Made by a program: the position numbers and the translations under genes. A stretch of DNA of 64,000 bases, from contig JAPEVH010000006.1 in assembly GCA_026645415.1 (NCBI GenBank), positions 27,061 to 91,060 of the forward strand. The letters run 5' to 3'. Under the pieces are notes generated by a model. The model ran no database searches and was not told the origin of the DNA. It saw nothing but the letters and a program-made list of their open reading frames with translations. Positions 1 through 9,648 of the stretch are shown one piece after another (positions within the stretch are counted from its first letter, which is position 1; every line of letters begins with the position of its first letter). Source of the DNA: Candidatus Electronema sp. Its GTDB lineage: Bacteria > Desulfobacterota > Desulfobulbia > Desulfobulbales > Desulfobulbaceae.

Positions 1-1
1 C

Positions 2-358
2 ACAGTATATGGAGACGGTTCTCAAACCCGTTCTTTCTGCTATGTAGATGATATGATAGAAGGGTTTGTCAAATTAATGGGGACAGATGACAGCTTCACA
101 GGTCCTGTCAATTTAGGTAATCCCGGAGAATTTACCATTCTGGAATTAGCCGAACAGGTTCTGGAGATGACAGGTTCAAAATCTGAGATTCAGTTTAATC
201 CGTTGCCTCATGACGACCCTAAACAGAGAAAACCGGATATTTCATTGGCCGGAAAAGAATTGAGCTGGCAACCGAAGGTGAAATTGCAAGAGGGGCTTGT
301 AAAAACGATACAATATTTTGACAACCTCCTTAAACTCAAAGGAGCACCCAATGCCTGA
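2..358 (+). CDS. UDP-glucuronate decarboxylase (UXS-type), C-terminal part, cut by window edge
   Basis: This is the C-terminal third of an extended SDR enzyme; the frame is open from the first base, so the N-terminal NAD-binding half lies outside the window. Visible motifs are [10 protein letters not shown] at the start and [16 protein letters not shown] in the middle, which fit UDP-glucuronate decarboxylases (making UDP-xylose) better than dTDP-glucose dehydratases. The catalytic Tyr-x3-Lys would lie upstream and cannot be checked. The last codons overlap the start of the next glycosyltransferase gene, so the two are probably co-translated. Its role would be to supply a pentose nucleotide sugar for the surface polysaccharide made by this cluster. 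Confidence 0.85.
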   Translation, partial: TVYGDGSQTRSFCYVDDMIEGFVKLMGTDDSFTGPVNLGNPGEFTILELAEQVLEMTGSKSEIQFNPLPHDDPKQRKPDISLAGKELSWQPKVKLQEGLVKTIQYFDNLLKLKGAPNA

Positions 359-1286
359 TGTTGTCGCATTTACACCTCCCTGCCCTCTGCATACCCCGGT
401 TCTGTTTCTGATCTACAAACGCCCGGATACAACTCAACAAGTATTTGAGGCGATTCGTCAAGCAAAACCGCCGCGTCTTTATGTGGCGGCTGACGGGCCG
501 AAGCTGGATGTTCCCGGAGAAGCGGAAAAGGTTAAGCAGGTTCGGGAGATTGTATTAAATGGGGTTGATTGGGATTGTGAAGTTAAGACTCTTTTTCGAG
601 ATGAAAATCTGGGATGCAAATATGGAGTCAGTGGCGGGATTGACTGGTTTTTTGAGAATGAAGAAGAAGGAATTATTTTAGAAGATGATACGTTGCCTAG
701 CCAGAGTTTTTTTTGGTTTTGTCAGGAGTTATTTGAGAAGTATCGTGATGATAAACGAATTTTTGTTATTTCAGGAGATAACTTTCAAAAAGGACAAGAC
801 TGCTCAATATCAAACAGCTATTATTTTTCATGTTTTAACCACTGTTGGGGCTGGGCTACCTTTAAAAGGGCTTGGGAACACTTTGATGTTGACATGAAAC
901 TATGGCCGGAAATTCGAGAAAAAGGTTGCTTAGAATATGTTTGGTCGGATAAAAGTGCATTAAAATATTGGACAAATATTTTCCAATCTGCTTATGAAAA
1001 TAAAGTAGATAGTTGGGCTTATTGCTGGACATTTGCCTGCTGGCTCCAGAGTGGCCTTACAATACTTCCAAACGTAAATTTGGTGCAAAATATTGGTTTC
1101 GGGATAGATGCCACTCATACCACGACGAGCCGTGAAGCATCAAAAGCTTATCAATTAACTTATCCCTTGATTCATCCGGAATATATGGTGAGAGATGTGC
1201 AGGCAGATAATTTTACTCAACGGACTCAGTTTCGGAAATCTTTCATGCGGAGAGCTGTAGGAAAGATCAAAAGATGTTTAAAATAA
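351..1286 (+). CDS. Glycosyltransferase, HlpA-like GT-A fold
   Basis: A protein of 311 residues. It opens with a GT-A type strand ([14 protein letters not shown]) and has an acidic metal-site candidate, [10 protein letters not shown], near residue 110, as in the nucleotide-diphospho-sugar transferase proteins often annotated as hemolytic protein HlpA-like. I chose the ATG at 351 because AAAGGAG lies about 7 bases upstream; a TTG 33 bases earlier would add an unlikely leader. It overlaps the stop of the decarboxylase gene by 8 bases. It presumably adds one sugar during surface polysaccharide assembly at the inner membrane; donor and acceptor cannot be read from the sequence. Confidence 0.75.
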   Translation: MPDVVAFTPPCPLHTPVLFLIYKRPDTTQQVFEAIRQAKPPRLYVAADGPKLDVPGEAEKVKQVREIVLNGVDWDCEVKTLFRDENLGCKYGVSGGIDWFFENEEEGIILEDDTLPSQSFFWFCQELFEKYRDDKRIFVISGDNFQKGQDCSISNSYYFSCFNHCWGWATFKRAWEHFDVDMKLWPEIREKGCLEYVWSDKSALKYWTNIFQSAYENKVDSWAYCWTFACWLQSGLTILPNVNLVQNIGFGIDATHTTTSREASKAYQLTYPLIHPEYMVRDVQADNFTQRTQFRKSFMRRAVGKIKRCLK

Positions 1287-2149
1287 TGGACACGGCAACA
1301 GAAAAAAATATTTGGGGTATTAATATCCCACTCTCTATTTTAGATAGGGATACTGTCAATTACTTGAGAAACTTGCCGCAAGACAGACCTGCTCAAGAAT
1401 GGCTTCTTCAAGAGATGGATAAGATATGGTATAGCTATAAACTTGACAACATGAAACCTCTCTTTTCGCAACCTCTTGATAATTTTTATTCACATCCTGT
1501 TTGGTTAGTGAATGGCATTTTTAGTGCAGTTGATCCAGTATCAGCATCTCATAGAATAGCAATTGCAAAATACATTAAAGGAAATGATATTAAAAAGATA
1601 GCAGATTATGGCGGCGGATTCGGTGAGCTTGCTTTGCAAATTTTAAAATATAACTTTCAAGCAAAAGTTTCTATCATAGAACCGTATCCTTCAGAAGTCG
1701 GCAAGTATAGAGTATCTAAAATTAATAATATATCATTTTCAGCCAAACTTGAAAACGACTATCATGCAATAATCGTACAGGATGTGTTGGAGCATGTAGA
1801 TCAACCTATAGATTTGGCTTATAAAATAGCTAATGCTGCAAAAGATGGAGGGGTATTAATATTTGCTAATTGTTTTCAGCCAATAATTCAATGTCATCTA
1901 CCTTCAACATTTCACCTCCGTCACACTTTTTCTTTTGTAATGGAAGCAATGGGACTGAAATATATTGGCAGAGTTAATAATTGCCAATACGCACAGGTGT
2001 TCAGAAAAACTGATAGACCATTGGATTTACCAAGAGCGAAGAAAGCGGAACGAGTCTCAAAAATTATTGGTCCAATCCTGAATAAAAGTCGAAGTTTTCT
2101 TTCAAGAGTTAAGCATATCGTAATAGATGAGAATTGTTCATTTAAATAG
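1274..2149 (+). CDS. Class I SAM-dependent methyltransferase
   Basis: A protein of 291 residues. A glycine-rich SAM-binding motif I (ADYGGGFGEL) near residue 112 is followed by an acidic strand end (IIEPYPSE) and a motif with VQDVLEHVDQP, typical of class I (Rossmann) methyltransferases. The ATG at 1274 has AGGA about 11 bases upstream; an in-frame ATG at 1286 sits on the previous stop codon and is the alternative. The gene overlaps both neighbours, so it belongs to the polysaccharide operon. It may O- or N-methylate a sugar or a chain end (inference); the target is unknown. The second half of the gene becomes AT-rich. Confidence 0.7.
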   Translation: MFKIMDTATEKNIWGINIPLSILDRDTVNYLRNLPQDRPAQEWLLQEMDKIWYSYKLDNMKPLFSQPLDNFYSHPVWLVNGIFSAVDPVSASHRIAIAKYIKGNDIKKIADYGGGFGELALQILKYNFQAKVSIIEPYPSEVGKYRVSKINNISFSAKLENDYHAIIVQDVLEHVDQPIDLAYKIANAAKDGGVLIFANCFQPIIQCHLPSTFHLRHTFSFVMEAMGLKYIGRVNNCQYAQVFRKTDRPLDLPRAKKAERVSKIIGPILNKSRSFLSRVKHIVIDENCSFK

Positions 2150-3368
2150 TCCTGACATTGCTGGCGGTGCCGCTCGTGCTGCTTATCGCGTGCATCAAGC
2201 ACTTCTGACTGAGGGCGTGGACAGTAAGATGCTGGTTCAGAGAAAAAGCTCTGATGATTATACCGTCATTGGCCCTGAGACAAAAATACAAAAGGCATTG
2301 GGGCGAATTCGCCCGACACTGGATACGCTCCCTGTACAATTTTATAGAAACAGAACCAAAACGTTTTTCAGTCCAAGCTGGCTGCCTTTCAGCCCCATCC
2401 TCAAACATATTAACGAGATCAAACCAGACCTTGTACATTTACATTGGATAGCGGGCGGCATGATTCGTATTGAGGATATAGCTAAAATAAAATTTCCGAT
2501 TGTTTGGAGTTTACATGATATGTGGGCCTTGACCGGCGGTTGCCATTACGACGAAGGCTGTAAAAAATTTGAGACTCGCTGCAAGAGCTGTCCTGTGCTG
2601 GGTTCTGATAAAGTTAACGACTTAAGTAATAAAGTTTTCTATCGGAAAAAGAAAGTGTTTCAAAAAGTTAAAAGTTTAACAGTCATTGGATTAAGCAGGT
2701 GGTTAGCTGATTGCGCCGAACGCAGTGCTTTATTTAAAAATAGGTCGGTAGTTAATTTACCTAATCCTATTGATACAGATATATTCGCTCCGGTACCTAA
2801 AAAAAATGCTAGAGATATATTAAATCTCCCTCATGATAAGAAGATAATTTTGTTCGGTGCCATGAATGGAAGCACTGATCCCAGAAAAGGTTTCAACTAC
2901 CTGTCGTCAGCTTTGCAGAAGTTACATGCTGAAGATATTGAATTAGTGGTATTCGGAAGCACTGAACCTCGTACCCCAGCGGCTTTTAAACAACCTGTCC
3001 GCTACGTTGGACATTTGCATGATGATGTCAGCTTGCGTGTACTGTATAGTGCTGCGGATGTAATGGTTGTTCCAAGTTTACAGGAAAATCTATCCAATGC
3101 CATTATGGAATCACTGGCTTGCGGTACACCTGTAGTTGCTTTTAATGTGGGTGGAAATTCAGATCTGATTGAACATAAAAAAACTGGTTACTTGGCTACA
3201 CCATTTGATACCGATGATTTGGCACAAGGTATTGACTGGATTTTACATGCTGAAAATTATCAAGAATTTTGTGAGAATTTAAGAAATAAAGTGCTACAGA
3301 ATTTTGACAGCAAAGTTGTTGTCAAGAAGTATATTGAACTGTATAAAAATATTTTAGAAGCCTCGTAA
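2127..3368 (+). CDS. Glycosyltransferase family 4
   Basis: A GT-B fold enzyme of 413 residues. The N-terminus [20 protein letters not shown] is the acceptor-domain start of GT4 enzymes. The C-terminal nucleotide-sugar domain carries the family E-x7-E region ([18 protein letters not shown]) and then [30 protein letters not shown] near residue 130 is frequent in WcaC/WbuB-like transferases. It overlaps the methyltransferase gene by 23 bases and ends 5 bases before gmd, so it is part of the same transcript. It is a retaining transferase for one linkage of the polysaccharide; the donor is not predictable. Confidence 0.85.
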   Translation: MRIVHLNSPDIAGGAARAAYRVHQALLTEGVDSKMLVQRKSSDDYTVIGPETKIQKALGRIRPTLDTLPVQFYRNRTKTFFSPSWLPFSPILKHINEIKPDLVHLHWIAGGMIRIEDIAKIKFPIVWSLHDMWALTGGCHYDEGCKKFETRCKSCPVLGSDKVNDLSNKVFYRKKKVFQKVKSLTVIGLSRWLADCAERSALFKNRSVVNLPNPIDTDIFAPVPKKNARDILNLPHDKKIILFGAMNGSTDPRKGFNYLSSALQKLHAEDIELVVFGSTEPRTPAAFKQPVRYVGHLHDDVSLRVLYSAADVMVVPSLQENLSNAIMESLACGTPVVAFNVGGNSDLIEHKKTGYLATPFDTDDLAQGIDWILHAENYQEFCENLRNKVLQNFDSKVVVKKYIELYKNILEAS

Positions 3369-3373
3369 AACCA

Positions 3374-4492
3374 ATGAAAAAAGCCCTCATCACCGGTATC
3401 ACTGGTCAAGACGGTTCTTATCTCGCAGAGTTTTTGCTGGAAAAGGGCTATCAAGTTCATGGCATCAAACGCCGGGCATCGGCCTTCAATACCCAGCGGA
3501 TAGACCATATCTATCAAGATCCGCATGTTGAGCAGCATAATTTTGTTCTGCATTATGGTGATTTGACTGATTCATCAAATCTGACTCGAATCATCCAAGA
3601 GGTGCAACCAGATGAAGTCTATAATCTTGGTGCGCAGTCTCATGTGGCGGTGAGTTTTGAATCACCTGAATACACTGCTGATGTTGATGCGATGGGAACG
3701 TTGCGACTGCTGGAGGCGATTCGTTTCCTTGGATTGGAAAAGAAAACCCGCTTTTATCAGGCTTCCACTTCCGAGCTGTTTGGTCTGGTGCAGGAAACAC
3801 CGCAGCGAGAAAGCACGCCGTTTTATCCGCGCTCACCTTACGCTGTAGCCAAACTCTATGCTTACTGGATTACGATCAACTACCGCGAGGCTTATAAGAT
3901 GTATGCCTGCAACGGTATTCTGTTCAACCATGAGTCACCGCGCCGGGGTGAGACCTTTGTTACCCGCAAAATAACGAGGGGCTTGGCAAATATTGCGCAA
4001 GGATTGGAACGATGCTTGTATATGGGTAACATGGATGCTCTACGCGACTGGGGTCACGCCAAAGACTATGTACGAATGCAGTGGCTGATGCTGCAACAGG
4101 AACGGCCAGAGGATTTTGTCATTGCCACTGGTGTACAGCACAGTGTGCGCGATTTTATCCGCTGGTCGGCGCAGGAGTTAGGCATTGAGCTGCGTTTTGA
4201 AGGGCAAGGTCTCGACGAACGTGCAAAGGTTGTAAGTATCTTTGGTGACAACGCTCCTGCGGTGAAAGCAGGCGATGTGCTGGTGCGAGTCGATCCGCGT
4301 TATTTCCGTCCAACAGAGGTAGAAACATTATTAGGCGATCCATGCAGAGCCAAGCAGCTCCTTGGCTGGACACCTGAAATCACTGTGCAGGAGATGTGTG
4401 CCGAAATGGTGGCAGAGGACTTGAAAATTGCTCAACGTCATGCTTTGCTGAAACAGCATGGTTATGACATGCCAGTCGCCACAGAGAATTAA
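3374..4492 (+). CDS. gmd: GDP-mannose 4,6-dehydratase
   Basis: A protein of 372 residues, the usual Gmd length. It converts GDP-D-mannose to GDP-4-keto-6-deoxymannose, the precursor of fucose, rhamnose or perosamine donors. The NAD-binding glycine motif [13 protein letters not shown] is at residues 8-20. The catalytic Ser/Thr-Glu stretch is STSELFG, and the Tyr-x3-Lys pair lies in [12 protein letters not shown]. The family motif [18 protein letters not shown] is complete. No fcl or rmd reductase follows, so the second step is encoded elsewhere or by an unrecognised gene. Its GC is clearly higher than the AT-rich genes just downstream. Confidence 0.96.
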   Translation: MKKALITGITGQDGSYLAEFLLEKGYQVHGIKRRASAFNTQRIDHIYQDPHVEQHNFVLHYGDLTDSSNLTRIIQEVQPDEVYNLGAQSHVAVSFESPEYTADVDAMGTLRLLEAIRFLGLEKKTRFYQASTSELFGLVQETPQRESTPFYPRSPYAVAKLYAYWITINYREAYKMYACNGILFNHESPRRGETFVTRKITRGLANIAQGLERCLYMGNMDALRDWGHAKDYVRMQWLMLQQERPEDFVIATGVQHSVRDFIRWSAQELGIELRFEGQGLDERAKVVSIFGDNAPAVKAGDVLVRVDPRYFRPTEVETLLGDPCRAKQLLGWTPEITVQEMCAEMVAEDLKIAQRHALLKQHGYDMPVATEN

Positions 4493-4493
4493 C

Positions 4494-5690
4494 ATGGCTA
4501 GACTGTTCCAACACGTTAAGAAAAAAAATCTTAATCTGAGTTTGTTTTACCAAGTTGTATTGGTATCAATATTGCTCTTTCTAATTTCGCTTGCTTTTTC
4601 ATTTTCCGATAGTTTTGCTGTTCATTTGAAAATGGAAACAAGAGTGGTAGCTATTACTGATTTTTTTACATCATTGGCAGTGTTGATACTTGCAGTATAT
4701 AGAAATAAAGAAAAAATACAAAATATGAAAAAAAATTCTTTTTTGTATTCAGATATAATAAATAAAAATTCTTTTTTTAGATTTATCATCTTGTTGCTTG
4801 CGGTATATTTTTTTTACAAGGCAGTTATCTCTTATCAATTAATTTTACATGGAGCAAGAAGGGAAGATTTAATTTTTAATTATCGAACAACAGATGGATT
4901 ATTTATTTTATTTGCAAACAGTATTGTTATATATCTATTTTCATTTATTATTGTCTTTCCTTTAAAAAAGGATATGGCTATCTTGATTTTATTTTCATTT
5001 TTTTTATCTTTGGTTGTTGCTGCTTCCAGATCGCAGATTCTCGTCGTCATATTTTTGTCGAGTATTTATTTTGTGTTTTCCAATAAAAAGGTAAATGTAT
5101 TTAAAATAGCAATAATAATATTATTTTTTTTATATGTTTCGTATCTTATTACAGCGTACTTGCAGAGAAGAAGAATAACATCTGGATTAGGCATGATAAC
5201 AAAATTGTCGGATACTTTATTTTACTACAGAGCGTATTCATTTTATTTAGCAGAATATGTAATATCAGTAATAGATACAGAAAAAATTATGTATCCTTTT
5301 TTTGGTTATGCAATAGAAAAAATATCAAGTATTATCGCCCCTTCTGCGAGATTACAGATAGATTCTGCTTTTGTCACGAATTACCATATGTTAGGCTATA
5401 GTGGAGCACCTATGCTTGCAAATGTGCTTTATCCTTGGTGGGCATGGTTTTTTGGCATTTTTGGCATTTTTGGCATTTTTATTAAAAATTTATTCTTATT
5501 TCTTTTTGTAAATTTATTCTTAAATAAAGAATTATTTTTTTTATCAGTCTGGATGCTTTACGTAATTTTATTTCTATCTCCCATCAAACACCCTTTTTTA
5601 ACTAGCGGTGATACAGTTTTTTTCCTAGCAGCATTTGGAATGGATTTCTTTTTTACATCAAAAATAAAGAATTTAAGAAGCAGAGTATGA
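4494..5690 (+). CDS. Polytopic membrane protein, likely O-antigen/capsule polymerase (Wzy-like)
   Basis: About 398 residues, made almost wholly of hydrophobic segments (around ten), with one longer soluble loop after residue 230 (QRRRITSGLGMITKLSDTLF). No sequence signature stands out, but size, topology and position among glycosyltransferases fit a Wzy-type polymerase, whose members are highly divergent. I use the ATG at 4494 just after the gmd stop; an upstream in-frame ATG would overlap gmd by 35 bases. The gene is strikingly AT-rich, with long A and T runs. Near residue 320 it has a 9-base in-frame tandem repeat encoding GIFGIFGIF. Acquisition from another genome is likely. Confidence 0.6.
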   Translation: MARLFQHVKKKNLNLSLFYQVVLVSILLFLISLAFSFSDSFAVHLKMETRVVAITDFFTSLAVLILAVYRNKEKIQNMKKNSFLYSDIINKNSFFRFIILLLAVYFFYKAVISYQLILHGARREDLIFNYRTTDGLFILFANSIVIYLFSFIIVFPLKKDMAILILFSFFLSLVVAASRSQILVVIFLSSIYFVFSNKKVNVFKIAIIILFFLYVSYLITAYLQRRRITSGLGMITKLSDTLFYYRAYSFYLAEYVISVIDTEKIMYPFFGYAIEKISSIIAPSARLQIDSAFVTNYHMLGYSGAPMLANVLYPWWAWFFGIFGIFGIFIKNLFLFLFVNLFLNKELFFLSVWMLYVILFLSPIKHPFLTSGDTVFFLAAFGMDFFFTSKIKNLRSRV

Positions 5691-6427
5691 TTACAATCGT
5701 AACAGTGGGGTTCAAAAATATAGATGAAATAAATAGAACATGTGATTCCATAGATAACCAAGAAGGCATTTCTAATATAGAAAATATATTAGTGATTTCA
5801 GGGGTAAAAGATGAAGATATCAAATTTATAACAAGAGAGAAAAAAAAATATTACAGGGAATTTATTATAAACAAAGATAAATCTATTTATCATGCTATGA
5901 ATATAGGGATAGATACTGCTTGTGGAAATTTTATTTTTTTCCTTAACGCTGGAGATTGTTTTGCAGAAAAAGATATATTGCGAAAAATTTTTTCATTGAT
6001 AAAAAAAGAGAAGAAATGCTATTTATTCAGAACAATGCAGATATGGAAAAATGATATATATGTACGCCCATCTATTGATAATCTTGATAGTTTATCGGGC
6101 AATCCCGCGCATCAGGGTTTTTTTGCTCCTCTTGATGCTAATACTCCAAGATTTAAGGAGGAACGTCAAATAGATGCTGATTATATTTGGATGAAGTCAT
6201 GTATGAATATATATGGATTTCAAATCAGGCCGGAAATCATATCAAGATTTTATCTTGGTGGCGTATCTAACTATCCAACTTTCAATACTATATATAAAAG
6301 ATTTAAAAATCAAGGTGCTGTATTTGGCGTGAAAGAATTTATTAAATTTGCGATCAGAATGTTATTAACTAATAAAAAATATTATAGATTTACCATGCGA
6401 ATAAAAAATAATGAAAGGATAACTTGA
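5687..6427 (+). CDS. Glycosyltransferase, GT2-like
   Basis: A protein of 246 residues. It starts MITIVTVGFKNIDEINRTC, has the conserved KDKSIYHAMNIGI segment and the donor-site strand FLNAGDCFA, and ends in a basic amphipathic stretch. These are seen in colanic-acid WcaA/WcaE-type GT2 enzymes. The start codon overlaps the polymerase stop (ATGA), which indicates translational coupling. It shares the high AT content of its neighbours on both sides, so the group was probably acquired as a block. It is expected on the cytoplasmic face of the inner membrane; its sugar specificity is unknown. Confidence 0.7.
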   Translation: MITIVTVGFKNIDEINRTCDSIDNQEGISNIENILVISGVKDEDIKFITREKKKYYREFIINKDKSIYHAMNIGIDTACGNFIFFLNAGDCFAEKDILRKIFSLIKKEKKCYLFRTMQIWKNDIYVRPSIDNLDSLSGNPAHQGFFAPLDANTPRFKEERQIDADYIWMKSCMNIYGFQIRPEIISRFYLGGVSNYPTFNTIYKRFKNQGAVFGVKEFIKFAIRMLLTNKKYYRFTMRIKNNERIT

Positions 6428-6585
6428 CGAATATCGCTTATCTTATATTAGCTTTTCATTATCGTTGCGAGGGTAATTGATTGATATTGCAAAACTTGAT
6501 AGTTTCACATGCCGAGTTTTCCGATTTCACGAAAATGTCTCTTTCTGAACGAATAAACAACAAGTTAAAGTGAATTTTATATCCC

Positions 6586-7338
6586 GTGATCGCTTACGAT
6601 AAAGTATCCATAATAATTCCAGTTTATAATACGGCACTCTTTTTGAGAAGAGCTGTAGAATCCGCTCTTAAGCAAAGTTATAGAAATATAGAAATAATTA
6701 TAGTTAATGATGCCTCAACTGACGACTCTATTTCTATAGCTAAAGAAATAGAAAAATATGATAACCGTATCTTATTAATTGATCAAAAAGAAAATAAAGG
6801 AGTGGCTAATTCAAGAAATATTGGAATTGCAATAGCAACTGGTTCATATATTTCTTTTTTAGATAGTGACGATTTTTGGCATCAGGAAAAAATAGAAAGG
6901 CAATTGGATTTCATGAAAAATAATAATTCTTCAATATCTTGCACTGGATACAGTGTAATTGATGAGAGAAATAATGTGATAGGAAAATTGATTCCCCCGG
7001 TAAAAAGTGATTATTTTGATTTCTTAAAAAGGTGTACTGCTGGATGTTCAACTGTGATGTATCATGTCGGTAGTATCAAAAAAAGATATTTTCCAGTTTG
7101 TGGTCATGAGGATTATGCTCTTTGGTTAAATATATTAAAAGAAAAATATCAGTTTGATGGCATTCAAAATATTCTTTCCTTCTATACTAAGAGGGAAAAA
7201 TCTGTAAGTTATAATAAGTTTAAGAATTTAAATTATTTTTGGTACATATATAGAGTGCAGGAAAAATATTCCTTTTTAAGGAGTATCTTTTTTATAGCTA
7301 GGTACAGTTTGTTAAATAGAGGTAAATATAATAAGTAA
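6586..7338 (+). CDS. Glycosyltransferase family 2
   Basis: A protein of 250 residues with a classical GT-A start (VSIIIPVYNTALFLRRAVES), the VNDASTDDSI nucleotide loop and the metal-binding DxD region SFLDSDDFWH at about residues 89-98. The start is a GTG codon; no ATG lies at the right place and the shown start leaves the normal N-terminus for the family. A 158-base AT-rich spacer precedes it, unlike the tight overlaps elsewhere, so expression may depend on read-through. Its 3' end overlaps the presumed non-ATG start of the following reductase gene. Confidence 0.82.
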   Translation: MIAYDKVSIIIPVYNTALFLRRAVESALKQSYRNIEIIIVNDASTDDSISIAKEIEKYDNRILLIDQKENKGVANSRNIGIAIATGSYISFLDSDDFWHQEKIERQLDFMKNNNSSISCTGYSVIDERNNVIGKLIPPVKSDYFDFLKRCTAGCSTVMYHVGSIKKRYFPVCGHEDYALWLNILKEKYQFDGIQNILSFYTKREKSVSYNKFKNLNYFWYIYRVQEKYSFLRSIFFIARYSLLNRGKYNK

Positions 7339-8290
7339 AATTATTATTACAGGTGCAACAGGCTTTATTGGCAAAGCTCTCTCTTGTCGTCTTGACCAGC
7401 AAGGCTGCACTGTTATCGCTGCCGTCCGCCATCCAGCAAACACTTTGCCAGAAACTATCCAGCAAATTTCTATAGGAGATATGCTTCCTGACACCGACTG
7501 GACATACGCTCTGACCAAGGTGGATAATACAGTCATCCATTTAGCCGCCCGTGCTCATATAATGTCTGATACCGCTGCAAATCCGCTCACAGAATTTCGC
7601 CTTGTCAATACCGCTGCCACGCTCAATTTTGCCCACCAAGCTGCTGCCGCAGGAATACGACGTTTCATTTTCATCAGCTCCATAGGTGTAAATGGTAATC
7701 AAACGTCAAATATTCCCTTTTCTACTGAAGATACACCAAATCCAGTTGAACCATACGCAATTTCCAAACATGAAGCCGAAATTGGTCTGCGGCAAATTGC
7801 TCAAGAAACAGGCATGGAAATTGTTATCATCCGCCCTCCTTTAGTATATGGTGCCAACGCTCCCGGTAATTTTGGACGCTTGCTCAGTATTGCAGCAAAG
7901 GGCATCCCTCTGCCGCTCGGCGCAGTTCACAACCAGCGCAGCTTGGTTGCTCTTGACAATCTCATTGATCTTATAACCGTCTGTATTAATCATACTGCTG
8001 CTGCCAATCAAACCTTTCTGGTCAGCGATGGTGAAGATTTATCTACTGCGGACTTGCTGAAACGTTTAAGAGCAGCTCTTGGCAGACCAGCCCGTCTGCT
8101 GCCTGTGCCTGCGTCTTGGCTCCATAAGGTGGCCTCCTTGCTGGGCAAAGGTGATATCGCTCAACGTCTGTGCGGCAGCCTCCAAGTGGATATCAGCAAA
8201 ACCCGCAACCTCCTTGACTGGACACCGCCTGTCAGCGTCGATCAAGCACTACGCCAAACCGCGCAGGCGTATCTGCAAAACCAACGCTAA
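7331..8290 (+). CDS. NAD-dependent epimerase/4-ketoreductase (WbpV/WreQ-like), apparent ATA start
   Basis: An extended SDR of about 319 residues. The nucleotide-binding motif ITGATGFIGKAL lies right at the start of the frame, followed by the catalytic Ser (FIFISSIGVNG) and Tyr-x3-Lys (PYAISKHEA). The frame from its upstream stop (7313) to the motif has no ATG, GTG or TTG. The family-consistent start is ATA at 7331 (or 7328) with GAGG upstream; the first TTG (7445) would delete the Rossmann motif. Followed by a priming transferase and a WbpM-like dehydratase, it probably reduces UDP-4-keto-6-deoxy-GlcNAc to UDP-QuiNAc (inference from the WbpV-WbpL-WbpM gene order). Confidence 0.78.
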   Translation: MSKIIITGATGFIGKALSCRLDQQGCTVIAAVRHPANTLPETIQQISIGDMLPDTDWTYALTKVDNTVIHLAARAHIMSDTAANPLTEFRLVNTAATLNFAHQAAAAGIRRFIFISSIGVNGNQTSNIPFSTEDTPNPVEPYAISKHEAEIGLRQIAQETGMEIVIIRPPLVYGANAPGNFGRLLSIAAKGIPLPLGAVHNQRSLVALDNLIDLITVCINHTAAANQTFLVSDGEDLSTADLLKRLRAALGRPARLLPVPASWLHKVASLLGKGDIAQRLCGSLQVDISKTRNLLDWTPPVSVDQALRQTAQAYLQNQR

Positions 8291-8322
8291 TTTGATACAC
8301 TCCACGCATCACAGGTATCATC

Positions 8323-8772
8323 ATGAATGAAGCCGCCTATGACCAAGACCTTTACACATGGTCATTACAACAAGCGCAGCTCCTGCGTGAACGCAAATTT
8401 GATCAAGCTGACTGGGAACATATTATTGAGGAAATTGAAGACATGAGCAAGTCTGAAAAGCGGGCCTTGCAATCCTTTATAGAAACCTTGCTTATGCACT
8501 TGCTGAAATGGCAATACCAACCCGCTTACCAAGGACGCAGCTGGAAGTTCACCATCATCGATCAACGCAAACGCATTATCGAACATCTGCAAGAAAATCC
8601 AGGACTGAAAAACAAATTGCCTGATTTAATCACCAAGGCCTACGGCTATGCCGTGACAGGTGCAGTACGCGAGACAGGTTTATCCACTGCCCATTTCGCA
8701 CCAGATTGCCCGTGGACATTTGAAGTATTCATGGATGAGGCATTCTGGCCTGAATCGGATGTCAATCCGTAA
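8323..8772 (+). CDS. DUF29 family protein
   Basis: A small soluble protein of 149 residues. It matches the DUF29 pattern: an N-terminal YDQDLYTWSLQQAQLLRERK, then an acidic helix (WEHIIEEIEDMSKSEKRAL), a helix with LLMHLLKWQYQP, and a C-terminal segment with FAPDCPWTFEVFMDEAFWP. DUF29 proteins are common in cyanobacteria and in some Desulfobacterota and have no assigned function. The gene lies between two polysaccharide genes and overlaps the extended upstream frame of the next one. It is not obviously part of sugar metabolism and may be an accessory insertion, like the decayed Uma2 gene nearby. Confidence 0.85.
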   Translation: MNEAAYDQDLYTWSLQQAQLLRERKFDQADWEHIIEEIEDMSKSEKRALQSFIETLLMHLLKWQYQPAYQGRSWKFTIIDQRKRIIEHLQENPGLKNKLPDLITKAYGYAVTGAVRETGLSTAHFAPDCPWTFEVFMDEAFWPESDVNP

Positions 8773-8788
8773 CTATCAAATAAAACGC

Positions 8789-9340
8789 ATGATCCGCCTG
8801 CTCGACATCCTGTTTTCCGCCCTCGGTTTAGCCCTCGCCGCCCCTATCTTGCTACTGCTCACCCTCATCGGCTGGATGGACACTGGCTCACCGTTGTTCC
8901 GTCAATCTCGCGTAGGCCGCAAGCAACAGCCCTTCACCTTGGTCAAGTTTCGCACCATGCGCCTTGGCACCGCTGATGTGGCCACTCATCTTGCTAATGC
9001 TTCAGCTATCACTCCGTTTGGCCGATTCCTGCGGCGCACGAAGTTGGACGAACTGCCGCAGCTCTGGAATGTCCTCAAAGGCGAAATGAGTCTTGTCGGG
9101 CCGCGTCCTTGCCTGCCTAAACAGCACGAACTGATTACCGCCCGGGCCGCTTTAGGTGTTTTTGCCGTTCGTCCCGGCATCACCGGTCTTGCCCAAGTGC
9201 AGGAAATTGACATGTCCACTCCTGAAAAACTTGCGCAAACCGATGCTGAGATGATCAAAACCATGAATCTATCTCGCTATTTTCAGTATATCGTTCAAAC
9301 AGTGATGGGCAGCGGCAGAGGGGACCGTGTCAGAACGTAA
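8789..9340 (+). CDS. Polyprenyl-phosphate sugar-1-phosphate transferase (priming enzyme)
   Basis: A protein of about 183 residues, the short single-membrane-helix form of the bacterial sugar transferase family (WcaJ C-terminal or PglC type). An N-terminal hydrophobic hairpin ([18 protein letters not shown]) is followed by [16 protein letters not shown], then [19 protein letters not shown] and SLVGPRP, all hallmark motifs; the catalytic Asp-Glu pair is in KLDELPQ. It attaches the first sugar phosphate to undecaprenyl phosphate. The start at 8789 gives the family N-terminus; ATG 8759 is an alternative overlapping the DUF29 stop. With the flanking reductase and WbpM-like gene, QuiNAc-1-P or a related sugar is a plausible substrate. 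Confidence 0.9.
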   Translation: MIRLLDILFSALGLALAAPILLLLTLIGWMDTGSPLFRQSRVGRKQQPFTLVKFRTMRLGTADVATHLANASAITPFGRFLRRTKLDELPQLWNVLKGEMSLVGPRPCLPKQHELITARAALGVFAVRPGITGLAQVQEIDMSTPEKLAQTDAEMIKTMNLSRYFQYIVQTVMGSGRGDRVRT

Positions 9341-9373
9341 CATAACAATCCTTCAGCAGCACAAATACGAAAT

Positions 9374-9648
9374 ATGAACTGGCAAGAAATTTGCGCAAAC
9401 CCTGCTCTGCAAAATCTACCCTACAAAATGGAGCTGAATCAGCAGGGGCAAATTATTATGAGTCCAGCAAGTGTAAGGCACGTTCTTGTGCAGGCGAAAT
9501 GAATCATAAAAAAGAACTGTACTTCGAGAAAGGTGCAGAAGAATTTTGGCTCTGTGACCTACAAGGAGCAATGAGTTTTTATAATAAAAAAAGCGAACTC
9601 AGCAATTCTGAATTAGCAGCCCTGTTTCCTGCCACTCTTGACTTTTGA
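9374..9648 (+). pseudogene. Decayed Uma2/DUF820 endonuclease-like gene
   Basis: Two pieces of one Uma2-family protein remain in different frames. From 9374 a piece of 42 codons reads MNWQEICANPALQNLPYKME and then QGQIIMSPAS, the usual Uma2 N-terminus, and stops at 9500. From 9499 a second frame reads KKELYFEKGAEEFWLCD and then SELAALFPATLDF, the usual Uma2 C-terminus. The central part with the PD-(D/E)XK-like core is missing, so an internal deletion plus frameshift killed the gene. Uma2 genes are multicopy and mobile in cyanobacteria and some Desulfobacterota. The remnant overlaps the presumed TTG start of the next gene. Confidence 0.75.
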
